NCBI GenBank assembly: GCA_030578315.1
Contig: JAUQQL010000013.1
Span: forward strand, 1-37,691
Source: Thermodesulfobacteriota bacterium
Lineage (GTDB): Bacteria > Desulfobacterota > Thermodesulfobacteria > Thermodesulfobacteriales > Thermodesulfobacteriaceae
Direction of reading: 5' to 3'
DNA: 37,691 nucleotides
The notes below the pieces were generated by a model, which worked only from the letters and a program-made list of their open reading frames with translations, had not been told where the DNA came from and ran no database searches. Shown here piece after piece: positions 24,283-32,193 of this stretch. Position 1 is the first letter of the stretch; every line of letters starts with the position of its first letter. Made by a program: the position numbers and the translations under genes.

Positions 24283-25856
24283 ATACTTTTTAGATAACTG
24301 CAGGCAGAACAAGATTTACATCTTCCTACTTGGCAAAAATCTGAAGTTTCAAATGTTTTAGCTCTTTGCCATTCTTTCCAAAGATATTCTTTCTTAATTC
24401 CAACATTTATCCTTTCCCAAGGGAAGGGATGTTTTAAATCTTCTGGAGGACTTAAAAATTGATACAAGTTGGGCATTTGTTTTAAAATTTGTTTTAAACT
24501 TTTTCCTTCCACTAAAGCAAGTAAAAAATTTTTAAAACTTCTATCACCGTGAGACAAAAGAGCTTGTAGTAAGGCTTCTTTTGGTGATTCAATTTTTATA
24601 CCACTTACAGAAACAAGAGATTTTTTTAGAAGTTTTTCTTTTCTTTTTAAAATTTCAATTTTGGGAAAACTTACCCACTGAAAAGGAGTATGAGGTTTGG
24701 GAACAAAAAAAGAGAAGGAGAAATTGAAACGAAGTTTAAAGTTGTATTTAAGAAGTCTTTTTATAAAAGAAATTGTATCTAAAAGGTCACTTTCTTCTTC
24801 TAATGGAAGACCAATCATAAAGTAAAGTTTAAGTTTTTTAACATACTTTTGTAATTTATTTATAACTTCTGTTATTTGGTCTTCGGTTATATTTTTATTA
24901 ACAACTTTTTTAAGTTTTAAAGACCCAGTTTCTGGAGCTAAAGCTATACTTTGGGTATTTTTTAGAAGTTCTAAAAACTCATCGTTTAAAGCATCAATTC
25001 TAAGAGAAGAAAAGGTAAGAGTAGCTTCTTTTTTTAAAAGTTCTTTACCAAGCTTAAGTACTTCTTCATTTTCAACAAATTCTAAGCCTATAAGACCAAC
25101 TTTAGCCTTATAAGGTATGTTTTCTAAAACTTTGACTAACCCTTCCCAAGGAATTTTTCTGGGGGGTCTGTAAACAAAGCCAGCTAAACAGAATCTACAA
25201 TTTTTTCCACATCCTCTGGATACTTCTATTAAATAAGTATTACTAAACTCTGTTTTAGAACTAATTAGGGTAGAAAAAAGAGGAAATTTGATTTTTTTTA
25301 CTTTCAAGATTTTAATTTCCTTAAGAGGTTCTTTGGGGTTATAAAAAAAATTTTTTTCACTTAGAGAAGAAAGGAGTTTTTTTTTGCGGTTAAAATAATT
25401 TACAAAAATAGGAATTACTTCGTTTTCCAAAGCTTCCCATTCTCCAAGAAGAAATCCATCTACAAATTCAGCTAAAGGTTCAGGATTAGCCCAGGTAGCT
25501 ATACCTCCAGCTAAAATCACTTGCTTTCTTTCTTCTGGATAGAGAGAGATTTCACCTAGCTTTAAAATCTTAATTACATTGATATAGTCTACTTCAAAAG
25601 GAATAGAAAAAAGTATAAGGTTAAAATCTTTAAGTAGATTTCCGCTTTCTACTGACCTAAGTTTATCTTCTGCTTCAGGAAGAAAAAATCTTTCACAAAC
25701 TATTTCTTCGTAGGTATTTAATCTTTCGTAAATTTTTAAAAATCCTAAATTAGACATTCCTATCCGGTAAAAGTTAGGAAAAACTAAAGCTATAGGTATT
25801 CTTTTTTTCCATTTTTTTTTAAAATAATTCGTTTCGTATTTTAAGTAATTGTTCAT
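24279..25856 (-). CDS. B12-binding-like radical SAM protein (TIGR03960-like)
   Basis: A 525-residue radical SAM enzyme. The N-terminal part (about 1-190; IALVFPNFYRIGMSNLGFL, VILAGGIATWANPEPLAEFV) resembles the domain that precedes the radical SAM core in B12-binding-type proteins. The cluster motif is GCGKNCRFCLAGFVYRPPRK (CxxxCxxC). SIALAPETGSLKLKKVVNK and YFMIGLPLEEESDL are typical of the TIM barrel. The C-terminus adds FCQVGRCKSCSACSYL, a second Cys cluster for an auxiliary Fe-S centre. Proteins of this kind often stand next to a DUF2344 gene; none is here. Substrate unknown, possibly tRNA modification. Confidence 0.8.
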   Translation of the reverse strand: MNNYLKYETNYFKKKWKKRIPIALVFPNFYRIGMSNLGFLKIYERLNTYEEIVCERFFLPEAEDKLRSVESGNLLKDFNLILFSIPFEVDYINVIKILKLGEISLYPEERKQVILAGGIATWANPEPLAEFVDGFLLGEWEALENEVIPIFVNYFNRKKKLLSSLSEKNFFYNPKEPLKEIKILKVKKIKFPLFSTLISSKTEFSNTYLIEVSRGCGKNCRFCLAGFVYRPPRKIPWEGLVKVLENIPYKAKVGLIGLEFVENEEVLKLGKELLKKEATLTFSSLRIDALNDEFLELLKNTQSIALAPETGSLKLKKVVNKNITEDQITEVINKLQKYVKKLKLYFMIGLPLEEESDLLDTISFIKRLLKYNFKLRFNFSFSFFVPKPHTPFQWVSFPKIEILKRKEKLLKKSLVSVSGIKIESPKEALLQALLSHGDRSFKNFLLALVEGKSLKQILKQMPNLYQFLSPPEDLKHPFPWERINVGIKKEYLWKEWQRAKTFETSDFCQVGRCKSCSACSYLKSI

Positions 25857-25937
25857 GTTAGGTTGAAAGTTTTTCTAAATACTATTAAATTAAATTAATT
25901 AAACCTATAATAAAAATTTAAAATTAAAAGCTCAAAA

Positions 25938-26732
25938 ATGAAGAAATTTTTAATTATTGCTGGACCTTGTGTTTTAGAAGATCTGGATTTAACTCTTTAT
26001 ATAGCAGATTTTCTTAAAAGACTTATTTCAAAGTTTGAATTTTATTATATTTTTAAAGCTTCTTTTGATAAAGCTAACAGAACTTCTTTTTTTTCTTATA
26101 GAGGTCCTGGTTTAGAGAAGGGATTAACTTGGCTTTATGAAGTTAAAACTCGTATAGGAATTCCTATAACAACTGATGTTCACGAAACTTGGCAAATAAA
26201 ACCTGTTGCAGAGGTAGTTGATGTTATTCAAATACCGGCTTTTTTATGCAGGCAAACCGATTTGATCGTAGAAGCTTCTAAAACCGGAAAGATAATAAAT
26301 ATAAAAAAAGGACAATTTATGTCACCATGGGATATGAGGTATGCAGTTGAAAAAGCCAAAGTTTTTAATTCTTCAGAAGTCTGGATTACTGAGAGGGGAT
26401 ATAGTTTTGGATACAGAAATCTGGTAGTTGATTTTAGAGCGATCCCTATAATGAAATCTTTTGGAGTTAAAGTTATTTTAGACGCTACTCACAGTGTACA
26501 AATTCCTAGTGGTGAAGAAGGAAAATCTGGAGGAGAAAGAGAGTTTGTTCCTTATTTAATAAGAGCTGGAGTTGCAGTAGGAGTAGATGGGATTTTTATG
26601 GAAGTTCATCCTGAACCAGAAAAGGCTCTTTGCGATGGTCCTAATTCTTTACCTCTTTCCTCTTTGGAAGGTATACTTTCTCAAATAGCAGATTTAAGAA
26701 AGATAGTAGAAAAACATGGAATTTCCAATTGA
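25938..26732 (+). CDS. kdsA: 3-deoxy-8-phosphooctulonate synthase, metallo type
   Basis: Condenses phosphoenolpyruvate with arabinose-5-phosphate to make KDO-8-phosphate for lipopolysaccharide. The 264 residues follow the Aquifex enzyme closely: IIAGPCVLED, FKASFDKANRTS, ITTDVHETWQIKPVAEVVDV, IQIPAFLCRQTDLIVEASKT, KKGQFMSPWD, ATHSVQIPSG and MEVHPEPEKALCDGPN. Cys11 is kept, with the matching His, Glu and Asp, so this should be the metal-dependent form; the E. coli type has Asn instead. The next gene overlaps by 17 bases. A possible -10 (TATAAT, 25906-25911) lies upstream without a good -35. Confidence 0.97.
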   Translation: MKKFLIIAGPCVLEDLDLTLYIADFLKRLISKFEFYYIFKASFDKANRTSFFSYRGPGLEKGLTWLYEVKTRIGIPITTDVHETWQIKPVAEVVDVIQIPAFLCRQTDLIVEASKTGKIINIKKGQFMSPWDMRYAVEKAKVFNSSEVWITERGYSFGYRNLVVDFRAIPIMKSFGVKVILDATHSVQIPSGEEGKSGGEREFVPYLIRAGVAVGVDGIFMEVHPEPEKALCDGPNSLPLSSLEGILSQIADLRKIVEKHGISN

Positions 26733-27246
26733 AGTTTTAAAAAGAGCAGAAAAGATCAAACTTCTTCTTTTAGATGTTGACGGAGTACTGACTGATGGAA
26801 AAATTATTTTAACTGACAAAGGAGAAGAAATTAAACACTTTCATGTTCTTGACGGGATGGGAATAAAGTTATTACAAAAAATTGGGGTTGAGGTAGGAAT
26901 TATTTCCAGTAGAGTTTCTCAAGCAGTTATAAGAAGAGCAGAAGAACTTTCTATTAAACTTTTGTTTCAAGGGAAAGTCGAAAAGCTTGCTTTTTACGAA
27001 AAAGTGCTTAAAGAAAAAGGATTAAAAGACGAGGAAGTAGCTTATGTAGGAGATGACTGGGTAGACATACCTATTCTTAAAAGAGTTGGACTGGCTATAG
27101 GCGTTCCTAATGCTTGGCCACCTGTAAATAACTATGTTAACTACATAACTAAATGTTCTGGAGGAAATGGAGCTGTAAGAGAAATTTGCGAGCTTATTAT
27201 AAAAGCTAAAGGAAAATGGGAAGAAATTTTTCAAAGTTTTTTATAA
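26716..27246 (+). CDS. kdsC: 3-deoxy-8-phosphooctulonate phosphatase
   Basis: HAD-family phosphatase converting KDO-8-P to KDO. The 176 residues show LLLDVDGVLTDGKI (nucleophile and acid/base Asp), FHVLDGMGIKLLQKIGVEVG, IISSR, LLFQGKVEKL and VAYVGDDWVDIPILKRVGLA (then IGVPNAW). It overlaps kdsA by 17 bases and lptC by 31, so these three envelope genes are translationally coupled. Confidence 0.95.
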   Translation: MEFPIEVLKRAEKIKLLLLDVDGVLTDGKIILTDKGEEIKHFHVLDGMGIKLLQKIGVEVGIISSRVSQAVIRRAEELSIKLLFQGKVEKLAFYEKVLKEKGLKDEEVAYVGDDWVDIPILKRVGLAIGVPNAWPPVNNYVNYITKCSGGNGAVREICELIIKAKGKWEEIFQSFL

Positions 27247-27725
27247 TTCTTTTTTTATTAATGCCTCTTTTTATTTCTCTGAGTTTTAGCGAAGAAGTTA
27301 TCTTTCAAGTAAAGGGAGAAAACTTAGAGTATACTTTTTTTAAAATATCCTCAAAAAAAGCTAACATATTATGGAAACTTAAAGCTAAGGAATTAATCCA
27401 GAAAGAAGATGGGTCTGTGGAGGTTACGAACTTCATTTTAATAAACGAGGAAAAAAGTATTCAAATAAAGGGATTAAAGGGTTTCTACTTACCTAAGGAA
27501 AAAAAATTTGTATTTAGAAACAGAGTGGAACTTAAAACTTCTCAATATGGAGAAGCTTTTACTGAAGAGCTTATTTTTTATCCTGAACAAAATCTAATTG
27601 TTAGTGAACATGAGATAGTTTTAAAGAAGGACAAGGCTATGATAAGAGGAAAGGGATTAGTTTACAATATTGATACAGGAAATTTTCAAATAAAAGAAAA
27701 AACTAAAGCTCAATTTGTTTTTTAA
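27216..27725 (+). CDS. lptC: LptC-like LPS export protein
   Basis: A 169-residue bitopic protein of the LPS transport bridge, receiving LPS from LptBFG and passing it to LptA. It has one N-terminal membrane helix (SKFFIILFLLMPLFISLSF) and a beta-jellyroll-type periplasmic part (ILWKLKAKELIQKEDGSVEV, IKGLKGFYLPKEKKFVFRNR, AMIRGKGLVYNID). The sequence is weakly conserved, as usual for LptC; the position after kdsA-kdsC, as in many diderms, supports the call. lptA and lptB are not present. It converges with feoB, 2 bases away. Confidence 0.82.
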   Translation: MGRNFSKFFIILFLLMPLFISLSFSEEVIFQVKGENLEYTFFKISSKKANILWKLKAKELIQKEDGSVEVTNFILINEEKSIQIKGLKGFYLPKEKKFVFRNRVELKTSQYGEAFTEELIFYPEQNLIVSEHEIVLKKDKAMIRGKGLVYNIDTGNFQIKEKTKAQFVF

Positions 27726-27727
27726 TC

Positions 27728-29671
27728 TTAATAAATAAAAGAAAAGACATGATAAGTTAAAAAAGCCAATATCCAAGCTAAAGCAAAACTGTAAAGTAGA
27801 AAACCTATCGCAATTTTTTTAGAACCTTCCTTCCACATACTAACAAAGGTAGCTATACAGGAATTGTAGATAAGAATGAAAACGAGAAAAGAAATAGCCT
27901 GTTTTAGAGTTAGAATCTGTAAGATCTTTCTTTTCAGTCCTTTGTTTTCTTCTTCATAATTTGAAGATAAATTTTTAGGTAAAGGAGAAAAAAAATCACG
28001 AACAGCTTCTTTTAAAACTTTAACTAAATTTAAGAGTTGTATTTTAAATTCTTCTTTAAGATTAATTTCTTTTAACTCTTTAGGATCTTCTTCAAGTAAA
28101 ATGATTCCCATAGTGCTTATTATAGCTTCACGAGCTAAAAAAGCTGGAATAAGAGAAGTAGTTATTCTCCAATCATGAAGTCCTATTGGAGAAAAGACTA
28201 TACTTAGTTTTTTGCCTATCCTTCCTGCGATACTTTCCTCAACTTTATTAACTTTTAGAGGAAGATTAAGTAAGAACCATATCAATATAGAAATTAGAAA
28301 TATTAAAGTTCCAGCTCTGTAAATAAAGTTTTTTAAGTGAAACCAGGCGATTCTAAAGGTTATTTTTAAAGAAGGAATTCTGTAAGGAGGTAAATCCATA
28401 ACAAAGTGAGAGAGCTTTTTTTTTAGTAAAGTTTTTCTTAAAAAAAAGCTAGTTAAAATAGAAAAAAATATTCCTAAAAGGTATAGAAAAAAAATTATCA
28501 GTGTTGGATAAGTAAAAAATAAAGTAGCAAAAAAAGAAAATATAATTAGTCTTGCAGGGCAAGAGATAAAAGGTATCATAGCCATAACTAATAATTTATC
28601 TTTTTTTTCTTGAAAAGTACGAGTAGCAAGAATAGCAGGAACATTACATCCAAGAGCTAAAATTAAAGGAAAAACGCTTAACCCGTGAAGTCCTAGTTTG
28701 TGAGTCCATCGGTCCATTAAAAAAGCAACTCTAGGAAGGTAACCCGAGGTTTCAAGAAGGGTTAGAAGAAAGTAAATACTAAAAATTAAAGGTATAAAAG
28801 TAAAAACTGTTCCTACTCCTCCAATTACTGCAGAAGAAAAAAATTCTCCTATCCACAAAGGGGCTCTTAAAAAAACTAAAAGTTTTAAAATCAGAGGACC
28901 TAAAAAATTTTGAGTAAAATTTTCTAACCAATTTGAAAAAGGTGCAGAAAAATCAAAAGCTATCTTAAAGGTAAAATACATTATTAGAAAAAAAAAGAAG
29001 TTTCCAAGAACAGGATGAAGTAAAAAACGGTCTAAAACTTCTGTTAAACCTTCTTTAGTGATAAGTTTTTTTTGAACTACTTCCTTAGCAAGTCCTTGAG
29101 AAAAGTAAAGTCTTTTTTCTTTTATTTTATTTTTTTCAGAAGTTTCATAATTCCTTTTTAATGGAGTAATTTTTTTTTCATAAGTTTCAACAATAATAGG
29201 TAGAAGCTCTTTTACTCCTTCTCCAGTTCTTCCATTAGTGGCTAAAACTTTTATCCCAAGAAGGTCCTGCAGTCTTTTTAAATCTATTTCTATTCCCAAT
29301 TTTCTGGCTTCGTCTATCATATTTAAAGCTAAGACCATAGGTTTTCCCAGATCTAAAAGTTGAGTGGTTAAATACAAATCTCTTTCTATTTTTGGAGTTT
29401 CAATTACATTTAAAATAACCTCGTAATCTTCAGAAAAAAGAAAATTAAAAGTTATTTTTTCATCTTCAGAAAAAATTTCTTCTAAAGTGTATATTCCTGG
29501 TAAGTCTATAAAAACTATTTCCCAATTTTGAAAATTAATTTTTCCCTCTTTCTTCTCTACTGTAACCCCAGGCCAGTTACCTATTTTTAAATTTGAATCT
29601 ACCAGATGATTAAGAAGACTTGTCTTACCAACATTAGGATTGCCTACCAAAACTACTCGTATTATGTTCAT
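27728..29671 (-). CDS. feoB: Ferrous iron transporter FeoB
   Basis: Inner-membrane Fe(II) importer with a cytosolic GTPase domain. The 647 residues show the G1 loop VLVGNPNVGKTSLLNHL, GNWPGVTVEKKEG, FIDLPGIYTLE (G3) and VLALNMIDEARKLGI (G4). The two Gate regions are SVFPLILALGCNVPAILATR and TTSLIPAFLAREAIISTMGI, and several membrane helices are visible. The ribosome-binding site GAGGAA is the end of feoA, 2 bases upstream. It is somewhat short for FeoB but all core parts are there. FeoC is absent. Confidence 0.96.
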   Translation of the reverse strand: MNIIRVVLVGNPNVGKTSLLNHLVDSNLKIGNWPGVTVEKKEGKINFQNWEIVFIDLPGIYTLEEIFSEDEKITFNFLFSEDYEVILNVIETPKIERDLYLTTQLLDLGKPMVLALNMIDEARKLGIEIDLKRLQDLLGIKVLATNGRTGEGVKELLPIIVETYEKKITPLKRNYETSEKNKIKEKRLYFSQGLAKEVVQKKLITKEGLTEVLDRFLLHPVLGNFFFFLIMYFTFKIAFDFSAPFSNWLENFTQNFLGPLILKLLVFLRAPLWIGEFFSSAVIGGVGTVFTFIPLIFSIYFLLTLLETSGYLPRVAFLMDRWTHKLGLHGLSVFPLILALGCNVPAILATRTFQEKKDKLLVMAMIPFISCPARLIIFSFFATLFFTYPTLIIFFLYLLGIFFSILTSFFLRKTLLKKKLSHFVMDLPPYRIPSLKITFRIAWFHLKNFIYRAGTLIFLISILIWFLLNLPLKVNKVEESIAGRIGKKLSIVFSPIGLHDWRITTSLIPAFLAREAIISTMGIILLEEDPKELKEINLKEEFKIQLLNLVKVLKEAVRDFFSPLPKNLSSNYEEENKGLKRKILQILTLKQAISFLVFILIYNSCIATFVSMWKEGSKKIAIGFLLYSFALAWILAFLTYHVFSFIY

Positions 29672-29673
29672 TG

Positions 29674-29982
29674 TTATTCCTCTTTACCAAAAAGACACCA
29701 TCTCCATCTATGTCTATGTTTTTTGTTACCACAAGGCTGTTCTTTACAAGGTGGCTCCCCTTTACTTACTAGCTCTACTTCTATTTTTTTAGCTATATCA
29801 GTGCTTACAGCTATTCGGTTCTCACCATTTCTAAGTAAAAAAACTCTTCCACATCTCTGAATAACCTCAAAAACCATACCTTTTCTAATTCCCATACCTT
29901 CTATTTTTTTTAAAATAGATTCTTCTTCTAAAAATTCTTTTATTTTTATTTTTTCTCCACATCTTGCTTCACTAAGAAGCAT
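29674..29982 (-). CDS. feoA: FeoA-domain protein with Cys/His-rich tail
   Basis: SH3-like accessory protein of FeoB. Residues 1-78 are a normal FeoA domain (ILKKIEGMGIRKGMVFEVIQ, VFLLRNGENRIAVSTDIAKK). Residues 79-102 form an extra tail CKEQPCGNKKHRHRWRWC followed by LFGKEE, with three Cys and two His that could bind metal; ordinary FeoA is about 75-80 residues. It lies between fur and feoB with 2-base gaps. GAGGAGG precedes the ATG. Confidence 0.92.
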   Translation of the reverse strand: MLLSEARCGEKIKIKEFLEEESILKKIEGMGIRKGMVFEVIQRCGRVFLLRNGENRIAVSTDIAKKIEVELVSKGEPPCKEQPCGNKKHRHRWRWCLFGKEE

Positions 29983-29984
29983 TT

Positions 29985-30422
29985 TTAATCCTCCTCTTTA
30001 CAGTCTGAACAAATTCCAAAAATTTCTAAATGATGACTCAATACCCGACATTTTTTTTCTTTTTGGTAGTCTTCAACAAGCCTAAGAAGTCTTTCATCAC
30101 TTATTTCATCTACTTTTTTACACTTTACGCATATAAAGTGAAGGTGGGGTTGTTTATTAAGAGTCACTTCATAGTGAGAATGTCCCTCCTGTTTATAAAC
30201 CTCTTGTATATAACCCCCTTCAATTAATAAAGGAATAGTTCTATAGATGGAAGTTTTCGAAACTTTACTTTTTCTTTCCTTTAATCTGAGATATAAGGAC
30301 TCTACATCAAAGTGACCATCAACTTCTAAAATTTCCCTAAGAATTTCCTCTCTTTTAGGGGAATATTTTAGCCCTTTGTTTTTAATAAACTTTTTAAAGT
30401 CTTTAAGTAACGAATCACTCAC
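29985..30422 (-). CDS. fur: Fur-family metal-responsive repressor
   Basis: A 145-residue Fur-family regulator. The winged helix has YSPKREEILREILEVDGHFD and KTSIYRTIPLLIEGG; the dimer/metal part has EGHSHYE, HLHFICVKCKKVDEI (CxxC) and FGICSDC (second CxxC), giving a structural zinc site. GTG at 30422 is preferred over TTG at 30425 since AAAGGG lies 6 bases before it. Being first in an operon with feoAB indicates an iron-sensing role (Fur rather than Zur or PerR), and the palindrome in its promoter suggests autoregulation. Confidence 0.9.
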   Translation of the reverse strand: MSDSLLKDFKKFIKNKGLKYSPKREEILREILEVDGHFDVESLYLRLKERKSKVSKTSIYRTIPLLIEGGYIQEVYKQEGHSHYEVTLNKQPHLHFICVKCKKVDEISDERLLRLVEDYQKEKKCRVLSHHLEIFGICSDCKEED

Positions 30423-30441
30423 CAATAACCCTTTTTAAGAA

Positions 30442-30460
30442 ATTGAAATACATTTTCAAT
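30442..30460 (-). promoter_or_regulatory. Fur-like operator of fur-feoAB
   Basis: ATTGAAA and TTTCAAT are perfect inverted arms around five bases. Read on the minus strand, TGAAAATGTATTTCA fits the 7-1-7 form of a Fur box. It lies just downstream of the -10, where binding would block transcription. Confidence 0.6.
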
Positions 30461-30466
30461 AATTAA

Positions 30467-30495
30467 ATTTTAACAAAAAATTTTAAATTTGTCAA
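30467..30495 (-). promoter_or_regulatory. Promoter of fur-feoA-feoB
   Basis: On the minus strand TTGACA (30495-30490), 17 bases, TAAAAT (30472-30467). An overlapping plus-strand candidate (TTGTCA at 30489, TATGAT 18 bases later) would fire into the relic region and is doubtful. Confidence 0.7.
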
Positions 30496-30524
30496 CTAAA
30501 TGTATAAGTCCATATGATATTAGG

Positions 30525-30680
30525 TTTCTAAGAGGAACTTTTTTTTATACCTGAATGTATTTCCTCAGTATTACACATGATTAAATACTCCATAAGCTTT
30601 CGGTTAAATCCTTTAGGATTTTTCAAATAATTAAAATAGTGTTCTTTATACCCTTATTCCTTTCTTTTAAGTAAAATAAA
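30525..30680 (-). pseudogene. Relic of an IS481/IS3-type transposase C-terminus
   Basis: On the minus strand KEHYFNYLKNPKGFNRKLME then YLIMCNTEEIHSGIKKSS resembles the C-terminal end of DDE transposases (family pattern FNRKLMEYLIWYNTERPHSG). The rest of the element is not recognisable, and no terminal repeats or target duplication were found. Apart from an inverted repeat at 30731-30766, 30680-30890 shows nothing I can support. Confidence 0.55.
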
Positions 30681-30730
30681 GTACTTAAATAAGACTTTGG
30701 TTTTCCCAAAAATTCATTTAAATTTATAGT

Positions 30731-30766
30731 AAAAACAAAACTTTTTGTTTTTCCCATTTTGTGGGA
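30731..30766. repeat. Two adjacent inverted repeats
   Basis: AAAAACAAAA and TTTTGTTTTT (30731-30752) are perfect arms with a 2-base gap, immediately followed by TCCCA/TGGGA arms around TTTTG (30752-30766). It might act as a terminator or be left over from a mobile element. Confidence 0.4.
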
Positions 30767-30892
30767 TATTTTGAAAATGCTTTAGGAGAAGATAATGGCT
30801 TATAGTGTGGGTCAATTATTTTTTTGATTGCAGGTTAGTGTCTTGAAAAATTTTTGTAAAATTCTTATTATTTTCTCGGTTTTAAGAGAAAG

Positions 30893-32011
30893 ATGAATAT
30901 GAAAAGAGTAGCTATAACCTCGAATACGAGCTTTTCCTTGTATAACTTTAGGCTTGGACTTATGAGAACTTTAAAAGAAAAGGGGGTTGAAGTAATAGCA
31001 ATTTCATCTTACGATAAATATGCAAAGAAACTGGAAGAAGAATTCATTTATATTCCTCTTAAAAATCTTGACCGCAAGGGAACAAATCCTATAAAAGATT
31101 TTCTCCTTTTTTTTGAGTATTTAACACATTATATAAAAATTAAGCCAAATCTTGTTATAAACTTTACGATTAAACCAAACATTTATAGTTCCTTTGCCTG
31201 TGGAATTTTAAAAATTCCTTGCATAAGTGTCATTACAGGTCTTGGATATGTATTTTTAAAAGGGGGATTTTTACAAAAACTTATAAAAATTCTTTATAAA
31301 ATTGCTTTTAAGTTTAATAAATATATAGTTGTGCTAAATTCTGATGACTTAAAAATGGTGAGTACCTTTGCTAAAAAAGAAAGAATAAAGCTTATTGAAA
31401 GTGAGGGAGTTAACACTGATTATTTCCATCCGAATTTTTGCAAAGAAAATAAAAAAACAAATTTACTAGTTTTTTTATTTATAGGAAGATTTCTCAAAGA
31501 CAAAGGCATTTATCAACTTGCTGAGGCTGCCAAAAGACTTTGGCAAGAAGGTTATAAGTTTGAGCTTTGGTTTCTTGGAGATGTGGACTTAGGAAATCCT
31601 GCTACTTTGCAAGAAAGAGAACTGAAAGAGCTAAAAAGACTTGAGTTTGTAAAATTTTTACCTTTTACTGAAGATGTAAGACCTATCATATGTCTTTCTG
31701 ATTGTGTAGTTTTACCATCTTACAGAGAGGGCATTCCTCGTACCCTTCTTGAAGCCATGGCAATGGAAAAGCCAATTATTACAACTGATGCACCAGGATG
31801 TAAAGAGGTAATCCTTGACGGTATTAACGGTTTTATAACAAGAACTAAAGATGCAAAGTCCCTTTATGAAGCCATGCGAAAGTTTATAGATCTTTCTAAA
31901 GAAGATAAAAAATTGATGGGAAAGAAAGGAAGAGATATAGTCCTTTCTAAATTTGACGAGAAAATCATAATAAAACAGTACATAGAGTTATTTATGGAGA
32001 TTATTAATTAA
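30893..32011 (+). CDS. Family 4 glycosyltransferase, orphan
   Basis: A 372-residue GT-B enzyme, probably adding a sugar to a lipid-linked surface glycan. The N-terminal acceptor half has NTSFSLYNFRLGLMRTLKEK and VINFTIKPNIYSSFACGIL, as in PglA/WbpJ-like enzymes using undecaprenyl-pyrophosphate sugars; the C-terminal half has FIGRFLKDKGIYQLAEAAKR, VVLPSYREGIPRTLLEAMAM (EX7E motif) and TDAPGCKEVILDGINGFI. AGAGAAAG precedes the ATG; a second ATG is two codons later. No other glycan genes surround it, and it is flanked by a transposase relic and an empty stretch, so it may have come by transfer. 32012-32193 holds no recognisable gene. Confidence 0.88.
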   Translation: MNMKRVAITSNTSFSLYNFRLGLMRTLKEKGVEVIAISSYDKYAKKLEEEFIYIPLKNLDRKGTNPIKDFLLFFEYLTHYIKIKPNLVINFTIKPNIYSSFACGILKIPCISVITGLGYVFLKGGFLQKLIKILYKIAFKFNKYIVVLNSDDLKMVSTFAKKERIKLIESEGVNTDYFHPNFCKENKKTNLLVFLFIGRFLKDKGIYQLAEAAKRLWQEGYKFELWFLGDVDLGNPATLQERELKELKRLEFVKFLPFTEDVRPIICLSDCVVLPSYREGIPRTLLEAMAMEKPIITTDAPGCKEVILDGINGFITRTKDAKSLYEAMRKFIDLSKEDKKLMGKKGRDIVLSKFDEKIIIKQYIELFMEIIN

Positions 32012-32193
32012 TTAAATATCTCTTTTTAAAAGCTCTTAACTTTTTTACTAGATGTGTAACTTTTCTTTGAACCTATCGTGTATTGATGGTGATCCATTTA
32101 TTACGATTTTCTAAACTTAAACTACACAGTTGTGTTAATCAAAGCTTATACCACGCACAGATTTCTAATTAGCTTTAACAACCATTTCTGGTT

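Noticed and set aside
30606-30624. Terminator hairpin AAATCC/GGATTT with T-run
   Set aside because: Short stem lying inside the transposase relic, not behind any active plus-strand gene.
32012-32193. Small gene or transposase scrap between the glycosyltransferase and the exporter
   Set aside because: Only short frames without a recognisable pattern; not supportable as a feature.
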